Part shown: one piece after another, positions 15,134-22,374 of the stretch
How positions within the stretch are numbered: the stretch's first letter is position 1
Layout: the number at the start of each line of letters is the position of its first letter
DNA from: a virus
Length of the DNA: 44,379 nt
Virus record (IMG/VR): IMGVR_UViG_3300045051_000359
Coordinates: 1 to 44,379 of that record
Strand: one strand, 5' to 3'
Program-made: the position numbers and the translations under genes
Notes under the pieces: model-generated
Databases searched by the model: none
Told to the model about the DNA's origin: nothing
Seen by the model: the letters and a program-made list of their open reading frames with translations, nothing else

Positions 15134-16603
15134 ATGGCCCTGGTTCGCCTGAATCACCCCAGCAACAACCAGGACCTGCCCTCGTTCGTTCATCCGGTGC
15201 TGGCGGATGTTGCTGAGGATCTGGAGATCGTCCTCGATTGCTGGAACGGTCTGAAGGGCGCGAAGGAGAAGTATCTGCCGAAGGAAGTCCGCGAGCCGAA
15301 GCGCGCCTATGAGGCGCGGCTGATGCGGACGTGCTTCAACTCGTTCTTCCGCGATGCGATCAACGCCTTCACCGGCGTGCTCAGTCGCTACCAGCTGGTG
15401 AATCCGCCGGCCTCGCTACTGGCGGCGGCCAACAACATCGACGGCGCGGGCAACAGCCTGCGGTCGTTCCTGGCCAAGGCCGACGCCTGGACGCTGCGCG
15501 ATGGCGGGTGCCTGCTGATGGCCGACATGCCACCGGCGCCGGGTGATGACGCCACCTTGGCCGACACCAGAGAGCGGCGGCCGCACTATTCGCTGATCGA
15601 CCGGCGGAACCTGCTGAACTGGATCCCCGACGACTCCGGCGCGCCGGGGCTGGCGAAGGCGCTCACCGTGCTGGAGATGCACGAGGTGCCCGTGGGCCTC
15701 TACGGCGTGGAGTTCAAGCCCCGCTACCGCACGATGGTGGACGGCGGGTGGGCGGTGTTCGAGCTGGTGGGGCAGGGCACCAACTGGCAGGCGCAGCTGG
15801 TGACCCGGCCGGACGGGAACCCCATGGCCGGCGTGTTCCGCGACGCCAACGGCGACGAGATGGCCCGGCCCCCGGTGCGGTGGTACCCGGCCAACGGTGA
15901 GGGCTTCGGCCAGGGGGATCCGCCCCTGCTGCCGCTGGCCCGCTACGCCCTGGATCATTTCCGCGAGTACAGCGACCTGAAGGAGCTGCTGCACCGCACC
16001 GCCCTGCCGGTGGCGGTGCGGACGGGGATGCCACCGGGGCCTGACGGCAAGCCGCCGCCGATGGTGCTCGGGCCCAACAGCGCCCTCGACCTGCCGGCCG
16101 GCGCATCGTTCGCGTGGGCGGAGGTTCAGGGTGGAGCTCTCTCTGCTCACCGAGATCACCTGATCCACATCGAGAACCTGATCGACCGCAAGACCCTGGC
16201 CTTCCTGTTCTCTGGCGCGCAGAAGACCGCCACCCAGGCCAACCTGGAGAGCGTGCAGATGCAGGCCACCCTGCAGGGGATCGGCGAGGCGAAGACCTCC
16301 GTCGTGCAGTCGATGATGGAGCTCTGGACAGAGTTCTCCGGCGAGACCCTGGCGGCTGATGCCGGCATCGAGCTGGACGAGGGGATCTTCGATGAGCCGA
16401 TGACCGCCGAGAAGCTGGCCATCGCCGAGCGGCTCTACAACAACGACCTGCTCAGCCGCCGCACCCTGCTCTACCTGGAGAAGAAGGTCGGATTCCTGCC
16501 GCCCGGGCAGACCATCGAGCAGGAGCAGGAGGCCATCAACAACGAGGAGCCCGAGCCGCCGCCCGCTCCGTCGGTGGGCGTGAATGATCTCGAGAACGCA
16601 TGA
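15134..16603 (+). CDS. Portal protein (DUF4055 type)
   Basis: The 489-residue protein follows terminase and precedes a Mu gpF-like head protein, the usual place of a portal. Its sequence has the DUF4055 pattern: RMRTCFNSFFRDAINAFTG-type start, a central beta region (YSLIDRRNLLNWIPDD), FREYSDLKELLHRTALPVAV, then the long helical part (NLIDRKTLAFLFSGAQKTATQANLES) common to portals. The portal ring forms the DNA channel and the head-tail vertex. It starts 23 nt after a late motif, and its stop overlaps the next start. Confidence 0.85.
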   Translation: MALVRLNHPSNNQDLPSFVHPVLADVAEDLEIVLDCWNGLKGAKEKYLPKEVREPKRAYEARLMRTCFNSFFRDAINAFTGVLSRYQLVNPPASLLAAANNIDGAGNSLRSFLAKADAWTLRDGGCLLMADMPPAPGDDATLADTRERRPHYSLIDRRNLLNWIPDDSGAPGLAKALTVLEMHEVPVGLYGVEFKPRYRTMVDGGWAVFELVGQGTNWQAQLVTRPDGNPMAGVFRDANGDEMARPPVRWYPANGEGFGQGDPPLLPLARYALDHFREYSDLKELLHRTALPVAVRTGMPPGPDGKPPPMVLGPNSALDLPAGASFAWAEVQGGALSAHRDHLIHIENLIDRKTLAFLFSGAQKTATQANLESVQMQATLQGIGEAKTSVVQSMMELWTEFSGETLAADAGIELDEGIFDEPMTAEKLAIAERLYNNDLLSRRTLLYLEKKVGFLPPGQTIEQEQEAINNEEPEPPPAPSVGVNDLENA

Positions 16604-17649
16604 AGCGGATCGGCGACGAGGTGGTGGCGCTGGTCGAGGACTACGCCACCGCGATCGACGCCCTGGGGGACCGCGCCGCGGCGAACACCGTGGCGGCCGC
16701 GCGGAAGTCGCTCGACGGCCTGCTGGGGAAGCTGCGCCGGTCCTACAACACGTTCCTCGATGAGACCCAGCCCGACCGGCCATCAGGCCGCCGGCCGCTG
16801 GAATACACCATCGCGGAGACCACGGCGCGCTACCGGGACCTGACCGCCATCGCGGCCGAGTTCCTGCCGGAGGCCGAGATCCAGGCGCTGCAGCGCCGCT
16901 ACCAGAAGGACCTGGCCGAGGCGATCGGCAAGGGCGGAGAGCTGCAGGCGCAGCTGGTGAAGCTGATCGATCCCCGCCGCGCCACGCCGTTCGCCGGGCC
17001 CGATCCGGCGGTGGTGAAGGCGGCCGCCGAGCGCACGTCGGCGTTCATCCGCGGCGAGGCCATGGCGTTCCGTGATGGGCTGACCCGCATCGCTCTCGAT
17101 GGGGTGGCCAAGGGGTCGGGCTACAAGACGATCCTCAAGGAGGTGAAGACCCTGCTCCGGGGCGCCGCCGACCCGCAGGGCCTGACCCGCAGCATGGGGC
17201 TGGAGCAGCGCGCCGAGCTGATCGCCCGGTCGGAGATCTCCAACGCCTACGTCGAGGCGCAGCGGCGCTACGCCCAGGCCGGCGGCTACCGCTACGTCCG
17301 GTGGATCGCGGTCGGTGATGAGCGCACCTGCCTCACCTGCGGCAGCCGATCGGGCAGGGTGTTCCGGGTCGACGAGATCACCGCGCCGGCACACCCGAGG
17401 TGCAGGTGCAGCCTGTCGGCGGTGCCGAACGAGGCCGTCGAGGAGCAGGACCCCGAGCTGCGCCGCCAGTTGCTGGACGAGGACTTCTGGGAGCAGCAGC
17501 GGGAGGAGGGGCGGAAGGTGCTGGCCGAGGCCAACGGCTGGGACCTGGGGCAGATGGAGGCGAAGATCCGGGCCAACCTGCAGAAGCCCACCAGCTCGGA
17601 GCGGCGGCTCTACCCGGACCTGAAGGGGTCGGCGCAGGCGGTGGACTGA
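16600..17649 (+). CDS. Minor head protein, Mu gpF/SPP1 gp7-like
   Basis: The 349-residue protein ends with the hallmark of the phage Mu gpF/SPP1 gp7 head morphogenesis family: AELIARSEISNAYVEAQRRYAQAGG, then RWIAVGDERTCLTCGSRSGRVF and APAHPRCRCSLSAVP (about 205-275). The Cys/His set is a probable zinc site. The protein is ejected with, or assembled near, the portal in related phages. The N-terminal two thirds is helical. Start overlaps the portal stop (ATGA), so they are co-translated. Confidence 0.87.
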   Translation: MKRIGDEVVALVEDYATAIDALGDRAAANTVAAARKSLDGLLGKLRRSYNTFLDETQPDRPSGRRPLEYTIAETTARYRDLTAIAAEFLPEAEIQALQRRYQKDLAEAIGKGGELQAQLVKLIDPRRATPFAGPDPAVVKAAAERTSAFIRGEAMAFRDGLTRIALDGVAKGSGYKTILKEVKTLLRGAADPQGLTRSMGLEQRAELIARSEISNAYVEAQRRYAQAGGYRYVRWIAVGDERTCLTCGSRSGRVFRVDEITAPAHPRCRCSLSAVPNEAVEEQDPELRRQLLDEDFWEQQREEGRKVLAEANGWDLGQMEAKIRANLQKPTSSERRLYPDLKGSAQAVD

Positions 17650-17662
17650 TCGACGGTGCTGA

Positions 17663-17676
17663 TCTGGACTAAGATC
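17663..17676 (+). promoter_or_regulatory. Early-class promoter/operator motif inside the late operon
   Basis: TCTGGACTAAGATC is identical to the copy before ssb. TAAGAT (17670-17675) is 24 nt before the GTG at 17700. It lies in the middle of the morphogenesis genes and would give the following two-gene HNH cassette its own early expression. Confidence 0.55.
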
Positions 17677-17699
17677 AACGCACGCTCGCCGGGTGAATC

Positions 17700-17912
17700 G
17701 TGCTGCTGTTTCTGGCGATGCTCCTCTGCATCGAGACCCGCAACGCACCGGCCACCCGCTATGGCCTCCGCCAGCTCGCGCTGGAGCACGAGGAGCGCGA
17801 CGCCATCCGCCTGGTGCAGTGCCTCGTCACCGCCAGCGACCCGCCCGCCCGGTACTGGCTGCGGAACTTGCTGGGGGAACGGCCTGAGGTGATGGTGCGG
17901 GCTGATGGGTGA
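17700..17912 (+). CDS. Small protein of the HNH cassette
   Basis: GTG at 17700 gives 70 residues starting MLLFLAMLLCIETRN, a short hydrophobic segment, then a helical domain (YGLRQLALEHEERDAIRLVQCLVTASDPPARYWLRNLLGE). It overlaps the HNH start by 8 nt and has its own upstream motif, so it belongs with the HNH gene as an inserted unit. Function unknown. Confidence 0.5.
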   Translation: MLLFLAMLLCIETRNAPATRYGLRQLALEHEERDAIRLVQCLVTASDPPARYWLRNLLGERPEVMVRADG

Positions 17913-18465
17913 GGCTCACCGGCGCCCGCGCAAGCCTTGGACTGACGAAGATCAGCGCCCATTCGACACTGAAAAGATTGCACTGTGGAGGCAAGAAAAT
18001 CAAGCAAGACTTGATGCTTACCTTGCCGCAAATGGTGACCCAGCAGCCGAGCAAAGAGAAAGAAGCCGGACCTACTCAAAGAATTGGAGGAAATCCAATC
18101 CCGAAAGGTTCAAAGAAAACTCTCGGCGGTGGGACTCCGTCCGCAGGAGAAGGGCAAAACCGTTGCTTCGCATCACAAACGAACAAAAGGCATTGCGATT
18201 TGCCGTCTTTAAAAATACTTGTGCGTATTGCGGCGAGGGAACTGGCCTCACAATAGATCACGTTTTGCCTCTACATGAAGGAGGGGTTGACGAACTGACG
18301 AACATTGTGCCTGCCTGCAAAAGTTGCAACTGCAGTAAGCAGTCCAGCGCTGTGGAGCAGTGGTACCGCCGGCAGCCGTTCTTCACCGAGGCCCGGTGGC
18401 GCAAAATCCAGCGCCACTGCCCTGCTGCGGTGGCCGGTCAACTGCCCCTAGCGCTGGCGGCGTGA
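17905..18465 (+). CDS. HNH endonuclease, probable homing type
   Basis: The 186-residue protein has a basic helical N-terminus (RSRTYSKNWRKSNPERFKENSRRW), the DNA-binding part of many phage HNH enzymes, then a zinc-backed HNH core: CAYC (106-109), TIDHVLPLHEGG (116-127), LTNIVPACKSCNCSK (131-145). Such proteins nick or cut DNA and are frequent freestanding homing endonucleases in phages. The stretch 17940-18330 is much richer in A and T than its neighbours, with AAA, AAT and TTT codons, a sign of recent arrival. It sits between the head protein and head-tail joining genes. Confidence 0.88.
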   Translation: MGEAHRRPRKPWTDEDQRPFDTEKIALWRQENQARLDAYLAANGDPAAEQRERSRTYSKNWRKSNPERFKENSRRWDSVRRRRAKPLLRITNEQKALRFAVFKNTCAYCGEGTGLTIDHVLPLHEGGVDELTNIVPACKSCNCSKQSSAVEQWYRRQPFFTEARWRKIQRHCPAAVAGQLPLALAA

Positions 18466-18477
18466 CCCGGGAAAAAG

Positions 18478-18487
18478 GGAAAACTCA
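18478..18487 (+). promoter_or_regulatory. Late-class start-associated motif, variant
   Basis: GGAAAACTCA differs by one base from the consensus and lies 32 nt before the ATG at 18520. The following GTGCACACGCCCG resembles the weak second block of other copies. It would restart late expression after the HNH cassette. Confidence 0.45.
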
Positions 18488-18519
18488 GGTGCACACGCCC
18501 GTGCGATGCCGGCCACCCC

Positions 18520-19008
18520 ATGAGCGTTTCCCCTGTCGATCCCCTCTGGCGGGCCACTGACCGCGAGCTGATCCGGCAGTACGCCGACTGGCCGGCCACG
18601 GAGGCTAGCCTGGAGATGATCACTGAGCAGATGAACGTCGTCGCCCGGCACAGCCCGCCGACCGTCACCAGCGTGCAGGAGTGGATCGATGAGGTCGAGG
18701 AGCTGGAGGAGGGCCAGGCTGGCGCCATCGCAGACGGCACGGCGTTCCTCGGTGATGTGCAGGAGTATGAGGGACTGCGGCCGGGCATGAAGCCCACCCG
18801 CAAGGACATGCTCTCCGCCGCCGACTCCCTGAAGTGGGACGTGGAGACCCTCACGAAGGTGCGCATCAAGACCGGCCCCGCCGGCGGGCAGGGCACCCAG
18901 TCCGGGATGATCGCGGCCCGGATCGGCACGCTGAAGCGCCGGATCCTCAACGCCCTGGTGATCCTCACCGACAGCGGCTACGGCACCACGATGATCGAGC
19001 GCAGCTGA
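18520..19008 (+). CDS. Probable head-tail connector protein
   Basis: The 162-residue protein is mostly helical (DRELIRQYADWPATEASLEMITEQMNVVARH) with a C-terminal segment MIAARIGTLKRRILNALVIL. By position, after the Mu gpF-like protein and before two head-completion-type genes, it is a candidate head-tail adaptor. No family is recognised from sequence. Its stop overlaps the next start. Confidence 0.55.
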   Translation: MSVSPVDPLWRATDRELIRQYADWPATEASLEMITEQMNVVARHSPPTVTSVQEWIDEVEELEEGQAGAIADGTAFLGDVQEYEGLRPGMKPTRKDMLSAADSLKWDVETLTKVRIKTGPAGGQGTQSGMIAARIGTLKRRILNALVILTDSGYGTTMIERS

Positions 19009-19532
19009 TGGCCTCCCCGTTTGAGGACTTCCCCAACGTCCGCCTGGCCTGGCAGCGGCCGACCGGCACCCCGGCCGATCTGCGCGAGGGGCTGGCGGCA
19101 CCGACTGAGACCGTGGCGATCGAGGGCTACCTGACCGGCGACGGGATCCTCTCCGGTGCCAGCACGATCGGCGCGGCGCCGATCACTGCCCGCGCCATGG
19201 GCCTGCCGAACGTCGTGGCCGCCGGCAGCCGCTCCGCACGGGTCTACGTGATCCGCTGGGCCCTGGTGCCCACCGGCGACGAGTGGCTGGACGTGGGCAC
19301 CAGCTGGTCCTGGACCGCCACCGGGCTGCGGCCTGATGGGCTCACCGCCAGCGAGCAGGAGCTGCAGCTCTACCTCGGCCCCCTGGTGGCCCTGCCCACG
19401 CCCGGCCCTGGCACCGTGGGGACGGCGGTGATCGACCAGGTGAACGGCCCCAGCGGCGACGGCGGCGTGGGCGCCCTGCTGCGCGAGGAAGTGGGTGATC
19501 AGCTGTTCATCACGCTCAGGCTGCCGAGATGA
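19008..19532 (+). CDS. Probable head-tail joining or minor structural protein
   Basis: ATG at 19008 overlaps the upstream stop; the product has 174 residues, is rich in beta-strand-forming segments (ARVYVIRWALVPTGDEWLDVG, SWTATGL), and ends FITLRLPR. Its place in a chain of three overlapping genes between head and tail modules suggests a completion or stopper protein. This is inferred from context; sequence alone does not identify it. Confidence 0.55.
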   Translation: MASPFEDFPNVRLAWQRPTGTPADLREGLAAPTETVAIEGYLTGDGILSGASTIGAAPITARAMGLPNVVAAGSRSARVYVIRWALVPTGDEWLDVGTSWSWTATGLRPDGLTASEQELQLYLGPLVALPTPGPGTVGTAVIDQVNGPSGDGGVGALLREEVGDQLFITLRLPR

Positions 19533-19960
19533 GAGTTCGGTTTGAGGCTGACTTCCAAGGCAAGGCGCGCGCGGCATCGGAGGCGGCGGCGAAGGCTGTG
19601 TTTCTGCAGCTGAACAACCGGTTTCAATCAGCAATTCGCAGCCCGGTCTATTCATGGCCTGGCGAAACTATCAGGAGCAACGGGCAGGTTGCGGGAACGA
19701 AGCGCAACATCGTGGACAGCGCAGCATTGTTTCAGAGCAACACTGGCCCGGAGATTGATGGACTGCGCGTTCGCTATTCGTGGCGCGTCGGATATGCTGC
19801 CGCCGTGCATGAAGGGGCGGTGCTGCAAAATGGAACCGTTTTACCTGCGAGGCCGTGGACGAGCGCCGTTTTAGGAACTGAGTCCGTTGATGGAATCGAG
19901 GTTTACGATTATAGGAAGGCGTTTAAGGATGTTTGGCTGCAGAAGTTCAAGGGCCGTTGA
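19529..19960 (+). CDS. HK97 gp10-like tail-completion protein
   Basis: The 143-residue protein matches the layout of HK97 gp10/tail-completion proteins: an N-terminal helix with many Ala/Lys, a central RNIVDSAALFQSN, then VRYSWRVGYAAAVHEGA and LPARPWTSAVLG, the last giving the common PARPW motif. It would join the tail tube to the head. GC content is lower than in adjacent genes, with codons such as TTT, AAA and CAT, suggesting exchange. A hairpin follows its stop. Confidence 0.72.
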   Translation: MRVRFEADFQGKARAASEAAAKAVFLQLNNRFQSAIRSPVYSWPGETIRSNGQVAGTKRNIVDSAALFQSNTGPEIDGLRVRYSWRVGYAAAVHEGAVLQNGTVLPARPWTSAVLGTESVDGIEVYDYRKAFKDVWLQKFKGR

Positions 19961-19969
19961 CATAAAGAA

Positions 19970-19987
19970 GCGCCCCCGAAGGAGCGC
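19970..19987 (+). terminator. Hairpin after the head-tail joining genes
   Basis: GCGCCCCCGAAGGAGCGC folds with a CGAA tetraloop and one C-A mismatch, just after the stop at 19960. There is no strong T run. It opens a non-coding block and probably ends or slows rightward transcription. Confidence 0.45.
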
Positions 19988-19990
19988 CTC

Positions 19991-20360
19991 TTGCCTTGGC
20001 TAGCCACACCTGAACAGGCCGCACCCCGCCTAGCCGCACCACACCGCGCCGTAGCCAACCGAGCCGGAGCTAGCCCAGTCTGGATTCCGAAGAACCCAGC
20101 AGGGAAGGCCGAAGCCCTCCGTGCTGAGATCGTCAGCCCTTGCCTTGCCCAGCCGCGCCGCGCCCTGCCAGGCGGCACCCCGCCGTGCCTAGGCGAACCT
20201 GGCCCCGTCTGCCCTCCTGAGAGAGCAGCAGGGAAGGCCCGGAGGCCCTCCTTGCTGCCGTCTGCAGCCCTTGCCTCGCCTAGGCACGCCTGGCCGCGCA
20301 CAGCCTCGCTTCTCCATGCCACGCCACGCCACGACGAAACCCGCCCGGCCCAGCCTCATC
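19991..20360. repeat. Three period-5 repeat arrays separated by two long hairpins
   Basis: Between convergent genes lie three arrays of degenerate pentamers of the form NNNCC on the plus strand: 19991-20080 (18 units), 20140-20214 (15 units) and 20271-20360 (about 18 units). Each starts TTGCC. Between them are hairpins at 20097-20126 (stem CAGCAGGGAAGGC, CGAA loop) and 20226-20257 (14-bp stem with two wobble pairs). The minus strand reads GGNNN repeatedly, a two-tier G-quadruplex pattern (20316-20330 is GGCGT/GGCAT repeats). I see no credible gene here. It may act as a bidirectional transcription barrier or a structured element; its origin is unknown. Confidence 0.65.
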
Positions 20361-20392
20361 TGGACTTACACCGTCACCGGATGCCAGCGGCA

Positions 20393-21025
20393 TCATCCAA
20401 CCTCCGCCAGCTGGCGGTTCAGGGTCTCGACCACCGGCACCACTTCGGCATCGAAGCGGCCATGCTTCGGGCGCCAGTCACCCAGCCCCACCAGCTTGCC
20501 GGCATCGGTCGCGATCTCAGAGATGTCCCGCAGGTTGAGCACGTCCGGGTCGTACTGGCAGACGGCGGCGATGCTCCAGTTGCGGAAGATCGGGCGGGTC
20601 CGCATGACCTTGGACATGCCCACCTTCACGCCGATGGTGTGGGTGAACTGGCCGGTGGCGAACATCTCCGCCAGCGTTTCGTCGGTGATCTCGGCAGGCT
20701 TGCCCTCGAACTGCAGTGAAGCGTGCTCGGTGAAGAACAGTCCGCACTTGGCCTGGGGCCCGCGCTTCGACTTCTTGGCACCGCCGATCATTGTGCTTTC
20801 GATCACGTAGTCGGGGATCACCAGGTCACCGTCGATGCGATACAGGCCGGCCAGCCATTCGAGCCGGGCCATTTCGTCATAGTCGGCGTCGGTCTTGTTC
20901 CGCTTACCCGAAACGGCTTTCATTGCTTTGCTGTAGGTATTTCTCGGATCGGCGGTTTGCCCGTTGTGGCACAACAGCGGGCTCACGCCCTGAAACAGAA
21001 TCTGAACAGTCGGAAGGTTGGACAC
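20393..21025 (-). CDS. Conserved phage protein, unknown function
   Basis: The GTG at 21025 is preceded by CGGAGAC, a good ribosome site, and gives 210 residues. The pattern PTVQILFQGVSPLLCHN, then DPRNTYSKAMKAVSGKRNKTDADYDEMARLEWLAGLY, RTRPIFRNWSIAAV and a closing GKLVGLGDWRPKHGRF is one I recognise from many siphophages as a conserved hypothetical. No function is established to my knowledge. It reads against the morphogenesis operon and is downstream of an HNH gene, whose frame overlaps its first 122 nt. Confidence 0.75.
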   Translation of the reverse strand: MSNLPTVQILFQGVSPLLCHNGQTADPRNTYSKAMKAVSGKRNKTDADYDEMARLEWLAGLYRIDGDLVIPDYVIESTMIGGAKKSKRGPQAKCGLFFTEHASLQFEGKPAEITDETLAEMFATGQFTHTIGVKVGMSKVMRTRPIFRNWSIAAVCQYDPDVLNLRDISEIATDAGKLVGLGDWRPKHGRFDAEVVPVVETLNRQLAEVG

Positions 21026-21380
21026 GTTGTCTCCGTGGGGTGATTGAAGTGGTCAGTGATGGAGCGGCGACATGAACGGCCTCGACTTGCTTCTTGGGGT
21101 CAAGCCTGAAACGCTGTTTGCGCACCGAGTTCGTGATTCCTTCATGGCAAGACGGGCAGAGAGTCAGAAGGTCTGACAGCTGCTCGCGGCCGAATGATGG
21201 GTATTTGTAACTTGGTGGGCCTGCGTTTTTGTGGTGAACTTGCAATCGAGGCCAGCCCAACTGCTCAAGCTGTGAGGCAGTGATGCCGCAGCCTTGGCAG
21301 GTGTGGTTGTCGTGGTTCAGTCGCTGTTGGCGCCTGGCGGCCCAAGCGGCGGAGCGGTAGTAGGAATCCTCCGTTCGCAC
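20904..21380 (-). CDS. HNH endonuclease (leftward)
   Basis: The first 110 residues form a convincing HNH protein: YYRSAAWAARRQQRLNHDNHTCQGCG, LQVHHKNAGPPSYKYPSFGREQLSDLLTLCPSCHEGIT, with two CxxC pairs around the VHHKN core. The last 40 residues overlap the start of the next gene in another frame and have no family features, so the original C-terminus may have been replaced or shifted. The start codon at 21380 lies about 50 nt downstream of a candidate TTGACG/TATGGT promoter. Probable homing-type enzyme. Confidence 0.78.
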   Translation of the reverse strand: MRTEDSYYRSAAWAARRQQRLNHDNHTCQGCGITASQLEQLGWPRLQVHHKNAGPPSYKYPSFGREQLSDLLTLCPSCHEGITNSVRKQRFRLDPKKQVEAVHVAAPSLTTSITPRRQRVQPSDCSDSVSGREPAVVPQRANRRSEKYLQQSNESRFG

Positions 21381-21427
21381 TATGTTGGATGCAGATCAGC
21401 GGGCCGTTGCCTCTGATCCTGATCACG

Positions 21428-21466
21428 ACCATAGTAGTCCCGACACCGATCGTCAACAGTCCCGAC
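21428..21466. promoter_or_regulatory. Divergent control region with direct repeats
   Basis: On the minus strand TTGACG (21451-21456) and TATGGT (21428-21433) are spaced 17 bp, a good promoter for the HNH gene. Overlapping it, AGTCCCGAC occurs twice (21436-21444 and 21458-21466), 22 bp apart, the second ending one base before the RHH start at 21468. This is the arrangement expected for repression by an RHH dimer. Confidence 0.5.
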
Positions 21467-21467
21467 C

Positions 21468-21626
21468 ATGGCCGAAGGTATCCGAGTGCAAGTGGTCCTC
21501 CCGCCGAGCCTGGCTGAGGCGCTGAGGGCCCGTGCTGCAGCTGAGCGGCGATCGGTCAGCAGCCTCGGCGTCTACCTCATCGAGAACGGCCTGCGGGAGC
21601 TGCCGTCCCTGGCCAGCAAGCCGTAG
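21468..21626 (+). CDS. Small ribbon-helix-helix protein
   Basis: This 52-residue protein reads AEGIRVQVVLPPSLAEALRA, then RSVSSLGVYLIENGLREL: beta strand, helix, helix, the CopG-like pattern. It is divergent from the HNH gene, and two AGTCCCGAC direct repeats lie directly before its ATG, so it may control itself and the divergent promoter. An antitoxin is a possibility for such small RHH proteins, but no toxin partner is evident. Confidence 0.68.
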   Translation: MAEGIRVQVVLPPSLAEALRARAAAERRSVSSLGVYLIENGLRELPSLASKP

Positions 21627-21663
21627 ACCACCGCCCCAACCCATCCCACCCCTCCGCCTTCCC

Positions 21664-22374
21664 ATGCCCCGCCTGCTCCCGTTCGAGACCACCCCGGCGC
21701 CGCTGACCGAGGAGATCGGCACGCCGGAGACGGGGATCCTGCGGTTCCGCAAGGTCGGCGCCATCTCGATCCCGGAGCGCCTGGCGGTGCGGGAGATCGA
21801 CGTGAGCGACGACATCTTCCGCCAGTGCGCCGCGCTGGTGGCCATGATCCACGCCAAGGACGGCGAGACGCGCAGCAGGGCCGAGATCTACGCCGAGCTG
21901 CAGGCTGCCCTCGGTGGCATGCCCAACGAGCTCAGCCTGGCCATGCCCGATGAGGTGTCCGAGCTGCGCCAGCAGAAGGAGGCCAACGCCCAGTCGGTGA
22001 TCATCCGCAAGGCCACCACGATGATCCAGAACCGCCTGCAGGGCTGCGCCGACTGGACTGATGAGGACACCACCCAGCTGGACAGCGAGGCCCTGATCCT
22101 GGCCATCGCCTCCTTCTACGACCACGAGATGCTGGGCATCGCCGGCACTGCTGCCCTGGCCGATGCGCAGAAGCAGCTGAGGGAGCTGGAGGAGGCCCTG
22201 GGAAAGCTGCAGCCGGAACCTGGCAGCCCGCCGCCGACCCCGACTGGGGAGACCTCTACTGGCGATGCCGAGCCGCCTATCCCGGCGCCGCTGAGTTTGA
22301 GCCAGAGCGGTTTGGCCGCCTCCCAATCCCCTACATCCTTGACGCCGCAGCGGCAGCTCAAGAGCGCGAGCTGA
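21664..22374 (+). CDS. Tail assembly chaperone (lambda G-like)
   Basis: The 236-residue product begins MPRLLPFETTPAPLTEEIGTPETGILRFRKVGAISIPERLAVREID and continues as an acidic, helical protein. It lies upstream of the tail tube and tape measure genes, where siphophages encode chaperones that coat the tape measure. After residue 181 (LGK) the zero-frame tail becomes Pro/Ser-rich and low in complexity, as expected for a region also read in another frame. The short form would be made most of the time and the longer form by frameshift at 22200. Confidence 0.75.
   Translation: MPRLLPFETTPAPLTEEIGTPETGILRFRKVGAISIPERLAVREIDVSDDIFRQCAALVAMIHAKDGETRSRAEIYAELQAALGGMPNELSLAMPDEVSELRQQKEANAQSVIIRKATTMIQNRLQGCADWTDEDTTQLDSEALILAIASFYDHEMLGIAGTAALADAQKQLRELEEALGKLQPEPGSPPPTPTGETSTGDAEPPIPAPLSLSQSGLAASQSPTSLTPQRQLKSAS

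Noticed and set aside
18118-18128. A GAAAACTC match inside the HNH gene resembling the late motif
   Set aside because: It is inside an AT-rich coding stretch, lacks the GG start of the motif and is not followed by a gene start.
19909-20322. A leftward open frame of 137 codons over the pentamer arrays
   Set aside because: Its protein is low complexity and driven by the period-5 repeats, it overlaps a real tail-completion gene and hairpins, and no ribosome site or family feature is visible.
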